From NCBI RefSeq assembly GCF_002878395.1, contig NC_061118.1:130805435-130869434 (forward strand): a DNA stretch of 64,000 bases, given 5' to 3'. Under the pieces are notes generated by a model. It was not told the origin of the DNA and did no database searches. It worked only from the letters and a program-made list of their open reading frames with translations. Positions within the stretch are counted from its first letter, which is position 1; the number at the start of each line of letters is the position of its first letter. This DNA comes from Capsicum annuum (Eukaryota > Streptophyta > Magnoliopsida > Solanales > Solanaceae). A program made the position numbers and the translations under genes. Below, one piece after another: positions 1 to 11,498 of the stretch.

Positions 1-1157
1 ACTATTGAAGAAGGTGGACATATACGTGGAACATGATGCCAAACAGAAGGTTGTTCTGAGAAAGACCATAAATTCCAAGCAACGCGCAAAAACCTTCACC
101 ATGAATACCTTTCCCCTAATATTTCAAGAAGATGACAAATATGGGCCTGTGGTACGTGAACACGGTAAGTTTACTTTTTATAACCTAGCCTTTTAATCTA
201 CTCTATGAAGAAGAAGCTACATAATAAATGTATCATTTATTACAATAGTTGGGTATTCTGGTTCAACTGTCGGTGGTTCTATTGCAACAGATTATCCATA
301 TGTTGCATTAGATGGGTAATTTATTAACAGATTCAGAGAACCCTATACAACGGATGAACCATCCATTGCATCTTTCCACTTTGTTTTTCTTTTTTAAAAT
401 TACTAACCTATTTAAAAATTCTCTTCTTATATCATAGTATGTTGATAAAATTCTTTGGCTCATGAGGGACAGGCAATTAGCGTACCCGGAAGCTTATGAT
501 GCTGCCGATAGGATAATGGACCTCAACTTCTACAATAATTTCAAAGACAGGCACGCTGAGCTCATTAAGCTAGCGTCAACTCCCAGGGGCTCCAATTTGA
601 TTCGTTAGTTTTTGGGTTCCAATGGGATAAAGATATGATTAATTATGTTAGAGAAAAAAGGCCATATCTACACGGCAAGGACTGGACCAAAGCAAAGAGG
701 ATTCTTGAAGTTATGAACGTGGAGGTCAAACATTTTCTAGCTCTTGAGATACTACTCGAGGAGGGAAAGATAAAGGTTTATGACTGCAGCTTACCTATTT
801 TCGACAAGGCTAATTTTTTTACCCACATGCAGCCAATGTTGAAGTTGTTCCCCAACTTGTTGAGGCAGAGTAAACTGATGAATCATTTGCCAATGAAAGT
901 GTTGATGAAGTAAATATGGGATTTTAAAGGTCGAAACAAGGACAAAGACCTTTCAAAAATATTAAATCGGTGGCGCATGCGGGCCGTACGCGCTTGCACA
1001 CATTGAATATTTGCTGACCAACATAGAAATGGCTGAGCCAACAACCTTTCTGTGTGACAACGTTGTGGCAAGGATGCAAGAGGTCTGGGCTTATGGGCTA
1101 CTAACTAAATGTTTGGAGCTTGTGTATAAAAAAAATGTAGAAACACAAACACCATGA
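1..1157 (+). pseudogene. ULP1-like cysteine protease pseudogene (MULE-borne), 3' part
   Basis: This is the C-terminal part of a ULP1/SENP-like (C48) peptidase gene of the kind carried by plant MULE transposons; its 5' end lies outside the window. Recognisable pieces are an upstream exon at 5-196 ending near a GT donor, an exon from about 440 containing MRDRQLAYPEAYDAAD, the segment REKRPYLHGKDWTKAKRI (about 650-700) and the final block at about 970-1154. Read with a frameshift near 950, the final block holds the catalytic-Cys motif ACGPYALAHIEYLL and then TTFLCDNVV. A stop follows the Arg of GSNLIR at 606-608. The reading frame changes and the exons do not join cleanly. ULP1 enzymes process SUMO, but the activity of transposon-borne copies is unproven. 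I am confident of the family and not of exact exon limits. Confidence 0.72.
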
Positions 1158-1189
1158 CAATTTTTATGTCATGACAATTTTTATATTTG

Positions 1190-1515
1190 ATGAAAATTGA
1201 ATTTTTTATAATGCAACAGATTGTCTATCAGTTGTAAAGATAATCTATCTGTTCTGACAGATAGTTTATCTGTTGTAATAGGTTGGTCATCTATTGCATT
1301 ATGCAGATGTTTATATCTAAGTCTATCTGTTGCAACCGATACGTCATCTATTAGAGAAAAGTAAAATAATAGGAAAACCTATTTGATAATTTTCAACGGA
1401 TGACCTATATGTTGCAACATATGTCTAAATCTGTTTAATAATTTCCAATAGATATATGGTCTGTTGCAACAAATACATTATCTGTCGCAATATTTGAATC
1501 TAGTATTTCATTTCA
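1190..1515. repeat. Cluster of ATCTGTTG / CAACAGAT-type short palindromes
   Basis: The gap between the two converging ULP1 pseudogenes is filled with variants of ATCTGTTG and its complement at roughly 20-40 base spacing, for example around 1215-1290, 1325-1345 and 1390-1485. The same motif recurs at 3150-3625 and 5560-5940. No coding potential is seen here. Confidence 0.7.
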
Positions 1516-1717
1516 ATTAATAAATTCAAATCTAAAGATAACATAGACAAAATAAAATAAATCGAAGCCTTCAGAAATTACATGAAATAAATCAATAAAT
1601 AAATGAAATATAAAAAAATTGTTATGGGTACAGATGATCTACTCAACAAATAAATCAACAATTTAAGTTTTGGTGCTAACATTCCTAAGGAAAGGTTATT
1701 ACTTTGACAGTAAAGAT

Positions 1718-4700
1718 CTACTCAATATGGACAAGTTGTTCTTCATCCGGTACTATGAAATTTGGTTTTCGTCGTCCTGGATCTTTAATATCGCTTGCAT
1801 ACGATTTTTGAGCTTTCGCTTCTCCGTATTTTCATAAAAGAGCATCATATCTTTTATGGAGTGATCCGACATCAAGTCCATCATTTGGTACTTGTAATCC
1901 ATCGCTCAAATACTCGGTGTAAGCGGCAACAAAAAGACCATAATTCTTGCGTTTGTAAAAAATTAGATAATCCGTATCTTACAATTAATATAAGTGTTGT
2001 GAAATTTAAGAAATAAAACTAAGTCATGATACTTGATTGATACTTACAGGCTACCAATGGGTTGTTGAGAAATTCCTTCAACATATTTTACATCAAATAG
2101 ATTGACCATTTTATCTCGGTATACTTTAATCATCGACCAATCAATATGAATCTTTTGATCCAAAAAGCCACACATATCAAGGTAAGTAGGAAATATTTTG
2201 GCCAGTTTTTGTATCTCAGACAACGACCTAGAACGTCTCCTCCCCGACATCGAGTCATAAACTTAAATGTGCCTCTCTTTTAGAACAACGACAACCAACA
2301 CTCAATAAAATTCATCACCGCAATTAATTGGAATGTACACTTCATCGATCAAGTATCAAGGTAGGCCAACTGGAATGTCAAAACCGTTGATGATATTGAT
2401 TAAGCATTTCTCATTTTGAAAAACTTTACGATTGTTGACAATACCTATCGTAGGCATTATTGATGTAAATTTTGTACTAACAATTATCTGTCGTGTATCT
2501 ATTGTTCTTGTGTTTGCAACTTGACATTCTATCGGAGGTAGTAAAAAATGACATCGATGTATTGCACATATTATCAAATAATTTTTATTATGTGACAATA
2601 AAATTAATACACATATATAATTAAATAAAGTATTAATAGTAAGATGTATGACATTTAAACCTCATTATTCCAGCAAGTTTAGGGCTGTGACATCAAATGA
2701 AACCAATTATTCATTCTAGGATGTGCAATAACAAAGTCGAACATATCAAAACTAAGACCCGATTCGTTCAATTTGTAGTGTTTATCATTTTGTTTTCTAC
2801 ATGATTTATATGTGTTAATGTCATGTTTTTACAACAAGAATTGAATAAATCAATATCTTTAAAAATAATTTATGTACCTGCCAGCATGAAGCTTTAACGA
2901 CCCATCAGCAATTTATTCTGAGTAGTCGTCGATCAACTTTGTTAGTTTTTTTGGAACCTCGTTCGAGATATTGAACCTTTCAAATGGGTAATTCTTTCAT
3001 TCTTCCGGACTAACATGCTTCACTTTTTCTTCGTCTTTGGAAGCAGTTGATGGGTTATCAACTTTGACATTATGCTATTCAACAGTAGCTTCTACTGTGA
3101 CATCCAACTGGAAAGCCAGAATTGTCAATGGTAATCACAAAGATACAAAAAAACAGAAAAGGATAACTCATCTGTTTTACCAAATGAAATAGGTTTTCCT
3201 CCTGTTTTTAAATTGGACCACTAGATTACCTATCTATTACAACAGATGGATCATCTGTTGGAATAAATTAAAATAGGAGGAAGACCTGTATGATAATTTC
3301 CAACAGATGATTCATTTGTTGTAACATATGACTCATCTGTTTGGACAGACTAAAACAATAGGAAGTCTTGATTTAAGTTATCTCAACAAATTACCCATCT
3401 GTTACAGCAGATAGGTTATTTATTGGTACAAATTAAAATAGTATGAATACCTATTTGATTTGCTAGAACAGACGAGACATATGTTGCAAAATATAATGCG
3501 TCTGATACAACATGTTAGTCAACTATTACAACAAATACATATATTTGTTTGATAATTTTCAACAGACGTGTCATCTTTTGCAATAGATATGTAGTCTGTT
3601 TGTTTGTTAGAACAGATGATATATATATTTACCTTCTTCGGCTCATGCTGCTCTCCTGTGACCATTGATCAAAAGTGCAAGACAAAGACAGAGGAGTTGC
3701 ATTTTTGCTTTTTTTGATGCTTGATGATGCCGTATAAATTTCTTTATTCCTCCTCTTAGCCGCCTTAATCTCTAATGGAGTGTATGGATATGAAATCCTC
3801 TTTGATGGAATCACACCTCTCTTAGATGTCAATTTCTTTATAGAAGTAGTTAATGCATTAATAGAATTAATCACTACATCATGTTTTGTCTTGCAGTCTT
3901 GACATTTGCATGTAGAAGATTCGCTAGGAGGGGTAAAATTTGTAAAACCAGTATGATCATAATCATAATAATTTGTTGTTTCAAAAATTACAAGAGGAGC
4001 ATTATTATCCCCAACAGCAGCACCACTACCACCACCAACAGCTCCATCACTACTAACACCATCAACAACAATAAGCCCACCTTCCAAAATTATTATTTTT
4101 CTTATGATGGTTGTTGCTCCAAATAATTCCTTTTTTATTATATCAATGACCTTAGGGGCTGATAGAGTTTGCACAGATCGTAAAATAAGAAAACACGAAA
4201 TTTTTAACTCTCAATTGATCGAAAAAAGTCACGGATGCACAATGTAAAATAAATCGGTACATATATTAGAATAATGATTAAATAACTTTAAAAAAACATT
4301 AATTAAAATAAAAAATTAATTAGAATTAGACTTACTGCTTCCTTCGGGGGTTTGAAGAGCTCAGGATTCTTAGACATGCAACTTCTTTCTGGTATTTCAC
4401 TTGTTGTCTCAAATAAGGAATGACTTCAAATGCACAAATCTATAAAATAACGTCAATAAATCAAAAGCATTATTCAATAAAAACTAAATGAATCATAATA
4501 AAGGAAATATTTATCATGATAGCCCATGAAAAGCCATATAAGTTGACTGTCTTTGGTGTTAATAGAGTCAACAAATATTTGACAATCATTTTAAAGCTTT
4601 TATAACCCAAGGATATCTGCTAAATGCCTCAAGATCCTTAGAGAGCTTTATTAAATCAAGTGGTATGTTGTTGCTAACGTCTCTCGCCCAAAGAATATTA

Positions 4701-5459
4701 TATACAAATCAAACCAAGCACAATGATTGCTTGTGATTCCTTGAAAGTCTTTTACCTTTCAATGCTTCTATCAGATTTTTGGTTTGAAGCTTAGACCAAC
4801 AAGGGACACCAAGTCATCACTGTCACTTGACTTGCCTTTGCTTTTTTTGGGTGTACGGGGTGCTTTTTTTTAGTTAGAATAGGTATTACTTGAGAAGGAT
4901 AAGGAGGATAACATTTTAGTCCAGTAACTATGACAAACTCCTTCCAACCAAAGCAAACAATCATGCCACAGTAATTTATTCGCACCTCATTCATCTTATC
5001 TTTATTTTAATACATAAACCTACGCTTGAGAAGATCATATACCATTTTCATTTGAAAACGAGTATTGTTATCCTCCAGCAAATCAAGATATTATCCAAAG
5101 TAGTTGTCCCTGAAATAAGCATCTAATTTTTGGTCTCGAAGTATTTTCCTAAAGGCGTCAAAAGATTTTCCCATGATTGACTTAACCATGAAATCACTAG
5201 TTAAATTTGTGGCACCATCGCACTGCATTCTCACAGGATAACTATCAATGCTGAAGATTTTGACGAACTCTTCAATGGAATGGCTATTAGCATTTGAATC
5301 ATCTCTTTTGAAATATTCCTCATTTCCCTGCTCATTATCTTCTACTTCTGATTGAGATAATGATTGTAAAGCAAGCTCATAGAGTGGTGGATGTAGTCTA
5401 GCTGCTTCACTTATTCCTTTACTTGGATTTGATTCAGTTTCTTTTCTTTTGAGAGTCAT
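1718..5459 (-). pseudogene. DUF1985/ULP1-like protease pseudogene carried by a MULE
   Basis: A minus-strand gene with at least four recognisable blocks. 5459-4791 is a DUF1985-like N-terminal block ([15 protein letters not shown]; later INYCGMIVCFGWKEF), interrupted by in-frame TAA codons. 4174-3629 is a Gly-rich and basic linker (KCQDCKTKHDVVINSINALT; VIPSKRISYPYTPLEIKA). About 2345-2044 is the ULP1 core (VYIPINCGDEF, YDSMSGRRRS, QKLAKIFPTYLDM). About 1960-1718 is the C-terminal exon (YLSDGLQVPNDGLD to HIE-stop). The catalytic His position reads Tyr followed by a stop, and the DC of the catalytic-Cys motif reads NY, so it cannot be an active peptidase. A further TGA replaces Trp at 1832-1834. 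The family assignment is strong; exon borders inside 4790-4175 and 3628-2345 are uncertain. Confidence 0.8.
3150..3625. repeat. Intronic cluster of CAACAGAT / ATCTGTTG palindromes
   Basis: The sequence lies between coding blocks of the minus-strand ULP1 pseudogene and is densely filled with the palindromic motif. The clearest copy has 9-base arms CAACAGATG and CATCTGTTG around a GAT spacer, at about 3240-3260. Degenerate copies recur across the whole stretch. The interval between 2600 and 3150 holds no clear coding sequence. Confidence 0.72.
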
Positions 5460-5559
5460 ATTATCTAAAAAAAATAACAGAAAAATAAAAAAGATTATAA
5501 TTGATTAAAGCATCATTAAAAAAGGATAACAGTAAATCTATCATGTACCACACAGTAAA

Positions 5560-5940
5560 ATAATAGTTGCAATAAATCACACCTATGTTGCAACAAGTGG
5601 GTTATATGTTGCAATATATAACTATTTTGTTGCAACAGATGAGTAATATGTTGTAAATAATAAAAATAGTTTCTATACTGTTGTGATTTCTTTCAACAGA
5701 TCACTAATATATTAAAACAGATGACTGATTTATGAAACAGATCAACTGTTAATATTGTTTGAATTTCTTCTAACAGAAGCATTATCTATTGCAACGGATG
5801 AATTATCTGTTGGGAGAAATCAAAGTCTTAGACATGTCATCCTATTGGAATAATTGATAGGATTTCATTCAACAGATTGTTTATCTGTTGCATCAGATGG
5901 TTCATCTGTTGCATCAGATGGTTCATCTGTTACAGGAAAA
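5560..5940. repeat. Upstream cluster of CAACAGAT / ATCTGTTG palindromes
   Basis: A third cluster of the same motif, just upstream of the start of the minus-strand DUF1985/ULP1 pseudogene. At 5886-5935 a unit built on GCATCAGATGGTTCATCTGTT is repeated directly twice, so local tandem duplication is at work. It lies in what would be the 5' leader or promoter of that gene. Confidence 0.7.
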
Positions 5941-6660
5941 AAAATAGTAGCAAAATTTTGTTCAATAGAACAATAGCAATATCACTATTTAATATTAAAT
6001 ACACCATTTTTTCCAAGAACAACAATAAATCAACCCAGCTACACCAACATAACACAAACACCAAGAACATCAACAATGACCAAAAACAGCAAAATTGTTG
6101 TTTTGTTTGTACAAACACAAACAACAAAAATCAAACTTCAAAAAACTCAACAAACACCAACAAATTGAATCAACAGTTCGACAACAAGAACTACAATAAC
6201 AAAAAAAATCATATTTCACTCTGAAAAGAGAAGAGAAGAAATACCATAAATTAGGTTTTTCTTCAGTCTCCATTTTAAATTTAAGCATCCAATATTGAAA
6301 TTATTAACCAAAACTAGAAGAGAAGTTGGCTCAAGTTCCCCTTTTCTTAATAACTAAAAAATCTTAATTTTTTAACTGTAAAAGAAGAAAAGGGATAATG
6401 AAGAATTCGAAGTTGTTGTTGCTGGAGAGCAATGCTGTCATGTCGATTGATGGTTGAAAGTCAAAAAGGAACTGAAAGCCCAACTATTTATCGCCGGGAG
6501 GTTGAAGTCACTAGGGATTGAAGGGAGAAATTTGTAGAACTATCGGTTGGGAGAAGCTTGAGAAACACAGTCGAGATAGAGAGACGGAAAAGAGGAGAGA
6601 CACAGTTGATTTGAAGAGGAGAGGGGTGTGGGTTGATTTGTATTTTTGAAAAGATTAGAA
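5941..6660. other. Low-complexity leader region of the ULP1-bearing element
   Basis: Positions 5990-6210 are rich in CAA/AAC triplets, which makes spurious Asn/Thr/Gln-rich reading frames. The stretch 6360-6660 is purine-rich. No protein family is recognisable. The position fits the 5' leader or terminal region of the minus-strand ULP1 element, but no terminal inverted repeat could be assigned by eye. Confidence 0.4.
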
Positions 6661-8819
6661 AGTTTTAAAAATATTAATCAAGTTCATAATTAACTTAATT
6701 AAGTTTCCTAATTATGTTTGACCCTTTAAGTTGGTCAATGTCACCAATCCTTCATTCAAGACTTAAATGACACCTTTCTTTCATTTTTCTCAAGTATTTT
6801 ATCGTCGTTATGCTGCTTATTCAATTTTTTTTACAAAAATAATTATTGAATTCAACTTATATAGAATATGAACCAACAAAGCCTATTGTATGTTTCGTCA
6901 GTATAAATATCTTCCTATAATTATTTTTAATTATTAAAGCATCTAAAAAACTTTGATGTGATAAGATAATGAAAACATCGAAAAGATAAAAATATTTGAT
7001 GATGTTGAAAAAGTTCTTAATTTGAATTGAAATATAAAAACTTTGAATTAAGATGAAAGTAATTGAATTGAATTGAATTTATATAAAATATGAACCAACA
7101 AAGCCTATTGTGGTTTGTATAATTATAACTATCTTCCTATAATTAATTTAAATTATTTAAGCATCTCAATAAATTTTATTTGAGAAGATAATGAAAACAT
7201 CAAAAATCTAAAAATATTTGATGGTGTTGAAAAAGTTCTTAATTTGAATTGAAATATAAAACTTTTGAATTAAGATGAAAGTAATTTGGTATAAATATAA
7301 ATTGAAATTATTTTTGAATTATTTTTAAATTATTGTGAGTAATTTAGACAAAGAAAAGTGAAAACAACTTTTTGTTGTTTTTCATATTTTTCAAAAACGA
7401 GAAATTCAACTTCAAGTTGAACTTAAATATTTTTGAATCTTTATGGGCCAAGTGCTTTTTGGAGTTTAAGTCCCAAAAAGAAAAACTGAAAATATTTTGT
7501 TGTCAAAGTGGTGTAATCTAAAAACACTGATGAACACTAATAATAACTAAAATTTCAAGATTTTAAAAATCACATGAAAATGATAAATAATACTCATAAT
7601 AGTCCAATGTTGAGAGTTTATTTTGCATGCTATCATATTGTTTTCTGACGTGGTCTCTATTGTAATTTTTTGAGGCAGTTATATATCGTCCATTACAAAA
7701 GGATAGAAATATTTAATTTATATTTTTAAAAAAAAAAATCAGAATGTCAGAGCTATACGGTGACAAAGAAATGTGAATGCTCTTTTGAGGAATACGTGCA
7801 TCACTTTTTATTGTAACTAGATACAGACATCTATATCGGACCTAATATATGTTTCTCTTTTGATTTCAATTTATTTGATACAAATAAAATTTATAGTCAA
7901 GCGAACTTTTATATAATTTTAATTATTTTAAATTGTTAATTATTATATATATTATAGCATTTTTTTTATGCAATTTTTACATAGTATATGTTATTCTCTA
8001 TGTCCAACTTATATAGCACAAATAAAATATCCTGAGTCAGTCAAATTTTCTTATAATTTTAAAGATATTTAAAATTATTAATTATTGTGATCTAATGAGA
8101 TAATTTTCAAACAAATGTTGGAAAAATAAATGGGACCCACAAAATAAAAAAGCCTTAACATTACTTTTTGGCTAGACCAAGTAATAAATAGAATATAAAT
8201 TATTTTTTTGTCTAAAATTTGCAAAAATACATTTATATAGCAATGGTACAAAATCTTTAAAACAATAGAAATTTAGAATTTCACAAATATTCTTATAAGG
8301 AAGAATATATGTCAACTATCACCTGTGTAAGTATTTTGAATGACACTTTTCATTTTTACTTTTAAATGCATAAGATTTTTTTAAAAATAATTCAACCTTT
8401 CAACACATAATGACCGCACAATGCGGGTACATATATTACTTGGGAGATGCTCAAATATAAACCCAATTAGGGTGGCTTTCAAATTTTAGCCCCAAATAAA
8501 AAGGCTTTATTAAAATAGCCTTAACTTGTTAAGTCATATTTTCTTGGATGAAAATACCCTCCCACAAAATATTTGTCGTTAAACCTCTTTCTTCCAAATT
8601 TCAAAATCAATCTCCTGTCAAAATACTCACTATTAAATCTCTTTCTTCCAAATTTCATAATCAACTTCCAAATATTCATTCATCACCAAAATTCGTTGTA
8701 CTAATTTTAGCTTATTGATGCATTGTGGTAATTTTAGCTCGTTATATAATTAGCATATTAATTTGATTTTTGGAGAGGTGAACGTAAGCTGAAGTTGGGA
8801 TATGTTGTTGTTGTAGTAA
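6661..8819. other. AT-rich non-coding sequence
   Basis: About 2.1 kb with no convincing gene. It contains the 222-base tandem duplication listed separately, and two loosely related segments (about 7855-7950 and 7995-8090) that share a TT(A/T)TATA...ACAAATAAAAT core. These may be old MITE remnants. Nothing else is recognised. Confidence 0.4.
6847..7290. repeat. Tandem duplication, unit about 222 bases
   Basis: The segment containing GAACCAACAAAGCCTATTGT at 6870 is repeated at 7092, an offset of 222. Similarity runs through TAATGAAAACATC and GAAAAAGTTCTTAATTTGAA to the end of each copy. The copies differ by scattered substitutions and small indels, so the duplication is not recent. Confidence 0.85.
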
Positions 8820-8831
8820 CATATTTACCAT

Positions 8832-9145
8832 TGAGGAATTGCGTCGAACAGGTTGTGGGGAGTTTGTTATTGCGGTTATAATTATGTTTGAGTAGTTGTG
8901 GGGGGGCGGTCTTGGAGGGAAAGGCCATTAATATGGGAGTTAACGTTGATCGCAACTTATTTTGGGAAGGCCAAACGTATAAGGTCAAGGTGGTACAAGA
9001 AATTAGTTTCAAGTATTCAAACTAGTAGTATAATTAGCATTCGAAGATGATGAGGAATTGTGTTGAACAGGTAGTGGGGAGTTTGTTATTGCGATTATAA
9101 TTGTGTTTGAGTAGTTACGAGGGTTTGGTCTTGGAGGCAAAGGTT
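8832..9145. repeat. Imperfect direct repeat, about 95 bases, two copies
   Basis: The segments 8832-8926 and 9051-9145 are alike: both carry GGGGAGTTTGTTATTGCG, then TTGAGTAGTT and GGTCTTGGAGG. The offset is about 220 bases. Neither copy nor the spacer codes for a recognised protein. A 115-codon open frame starting at 9101 runs out of the second copy, but resembles nothing I know. Confidence 0.65.
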
Positions 9146-9540
9146 GTGTTTTCCATCTCGGATGAATCCAACCTATGTTTTAGAGAGAAAAGAAGCACTA
9201 ACTTGTTGATTCTAAGAGAGAGCACCTTAGCTATTAGCTTGTATAACATAGAGCAACAGTCAATGGGTTTAAACTATCTAATGATAGTAGGATTTGACAC
9301 TTTAGCTAACAAGGTTACTATTGTACAGTTCATTGCATTATACAACTTTTTCATGTTAAAAAAATCCTTCATTATTGAACACGCATCATATTTAATCCTT
9401 CATCTTTTGTTAACTACAGTAGTATTAGTAACGTCTACTTTAGGATAGTAGTATTCATGAATTCATCTCTTTTTACTGTTGGCGGTATGGAAGGGTAAGG
9501 GATTTATTAACTAAGAGCTTTGGAAGCATACAATAAAAGT

Positions 9541-9888
9541 TTAAGTATATATTATCATTCCCACATCCTTTATCATCTGGTCTTTGTCTTTGTCCAGAGC
9601 AATTTTGTTTACGAAATTACTAAAAAGATAAGAATACCAAGGAAGCGATTCTCCATTTATTAGAGCCCCAATACAACCCAACAGCAGTAGTACTATATCC
9701 AACTTAGTTGAGTATTTGAACAAGCTTAGAAATCCAACTAGCTTAGGAGCTAGCGTGTCATCTTCTTCATCATGTATTGCGTAGTTCTTGTCAGTATCAT
9801 CATACAAATTTATTTCCATACATATGGAGATTTGATTGTCTAGCATGTTGAACATGGTGGTTCTACTCCTCATAAACATGATCAACAC
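9541..9888 (-). pseudogene. ABC transporter B-family (ABCB/MDR) N-terminal fragment
   Basis: The translation contains [20 protein letters not shown], then [20 protein letters not shown] and [15 protein letters not shown]. This is the cytosolic lead-in and first transmembrane helix of a plant ABCB (P-glycoprotein/MDR-like) exporter, about 115 residues of a family usually near 1250. The frame ends a few codons after GMI with no splice donor, and no nucleotide-binding domain (Walker A or signature) was recognised nearby. A conserved Gly of the GGSLPWYSY motif is Glu here. I read it as a broken fragment, left by deletion or carried here by a transposon. An intact gene continuing elsewhere cannot be excluded, because other exons could be far away. 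Confidence 0.7.
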
Positions 9889-9899
9889 ATTTCACCTCA

Positions 9900-10469
9900 T
9901 AATCTGATGTATCGGTGTTGAGCTATGTCCCACCTGATTGACGTGTCCATAATGACCTCTTACGATGCCACGATTATGTGCATTTGACCTGCAACGTTAA
10001 ATTAATATGATTAGAAAATCTGTATACATGCAAATTGATGCTGTGAAACCAATTTGACCTGTTGTGTTTGCTTAAGAATATATAGTGAAGCATTCGAAGT
10101 TTGCTCTCTAATATCTGAAGCTTTTCGATGAGATGTTCACATAATTAAGTATTTAACATAGCACTTAGATGCCTTATGTTTGAGTTTAACTGCACTAAAA
10201 TATATGAGGTTTGAATCACCTAGCTTGTACACAAAGACCTGAATTTTTATTGTAACATGCTCTCTTCAATATTGCTCCACTTCTCAATAATAGTCAGTAC
10301 ATCATTCTCTTTAAAGGCCATACTATCAGAGTATTAAGTTGATAAACTATGTTGTATCACTTGCAAAGTATCTCTGAAGTAAACAACCCTTTCAGAATCA
10401 CCCCTATAGTGTGTGTTATTCAGTAGTTTTAAGTGAGATTTTAGCATCTTCAGATTTTTCCATATATTT
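9900..10469. other. Non-coding stretch with no recognised feature
   Basis: Between the ABCB fragment and the first 93-base repeat array I see no reading frame of interest, no RNA gene and no repeat. It may include the outer end of the downstream MULE, but no terminal repeat could be paired. Confidence 0.35.
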
Positions 10470-10712
10470 CAAGTTATGCCCCATGGGCAATAGTTGACAC
10501 TATCTTAGTTTGTAATGATTTGGCAGATGACCTATAACTCTTGCCCCAGAGGCAAGGCTTAGACAGTTATGCCTCATGGGCAAAAGTTGACACTGCCATA
10601 GTCTGTAATGATTTGGAAGATGACCTATAACTCTTGCCCTAGAGGCAAGACTTTGACAGAGATGCCCCATGGGCAATAGTTGACTATGTCTTACTCTTTA
10701 ATGATTTTACTT
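10470..10712 (+). repeat. Tandem array of 93-base units upstream of the MULE transposase
   Basis: TTGACA recurs at 10494, 10587 and (as TTGACT) 10680, a period of 93. Each unit has two inverted motifs, TGCCCCATGGGCA and CTTGCCCCAGAGGCAAG (arms CTTGCC/GGCAAG). The same unit family reappears downstream of the transposase at 14490-14935 and 15345-15440 in the same orientation. A relative of the palindromes occurs in the transposase intron array. Confidence 0.85.
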
Positions 10713-11498
10713 GTTGAAGATATATATTCTAAATTAAATTGTTACTAATCTTTTGTTGTTTTATTTTTCACAAGGGTTGTGCTTGGAATGGATGAAAACA
10801 AAATGAATATTGAAAGTATTGATGGAAATAAAGAGTTACAGGTTATTGAACAAATATTAGAGGCTGAAATAGCTGAGCCATCTAAGATTAAGAGGGTACG
10901 CCAAAAAAAGAAGAGAATACTTGATGTCGAGACTACTCTCTTGAGATACAATGCCTCTTTGAATGAGGTAAATGTCAAGTCGATCTTCATCGACAAACAA
11001 AATATGATGACGTGCATGTCAAATATTGCAATTACACATAATATCCAATTTAAGGTTATCAAATCAAGCACAAAAAGATATTCACTGTGATGTTTGGAAG
11101 ACAACTGCATGTGGCAGTTTCATGCCTCGAAGATTGCCGATTCTTTGTTCTTTCAGGTTACTACATATGAAAAGGCTCACAGTTGCTCGACTGATTTTCC
11201 GACCATAGGAATGCAACATCAAAGGTCAAATGTGACTACATAATAAAGCTCGTGCGTGACTCTAGTAATGTAATCACACCCAACTTCATAGTAGATGAAA
11301 TGAGAAGGAAATACAGAATCATCATATCCTACAACAAAGGATGGCCAGCGATACAACATGTCTATACGGTGATAAGAAGAATCGCGAAAGAGAACTACAA
11401 TAGGTTGTCATCGTATCTTGACATGATGAAAGAAAATAACCCAGGCACGTACACAAACATAAAGAGGGACGATGAGAGCAGGTATAAATGTTATACTG

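Noticed and set aside
3881..4126. Plus-strand 81-codon frame opposite the Gly-rich ULP1 linker
   Set aside because: Shadow of the minus-strand ULP1 block; Thr/Ser-rich because the other strand encodes a Gly/Ser run.
5877..6224. 115-codon plus-strand frame rich in Asn, Gln, Lys and Thr
   Set aside because: It arises from CAA/AAC/ACA low-complexity DNA and the CATCTGTTG repeats; no family, no splice context, and overlapping frames on the other strand look equally open.
9101..9448. 115-codon plus-strand frame next to the ABCB fragment
   Set aside because: No recognised motif, starts inside a local duplication, and has no splice or promoter support.
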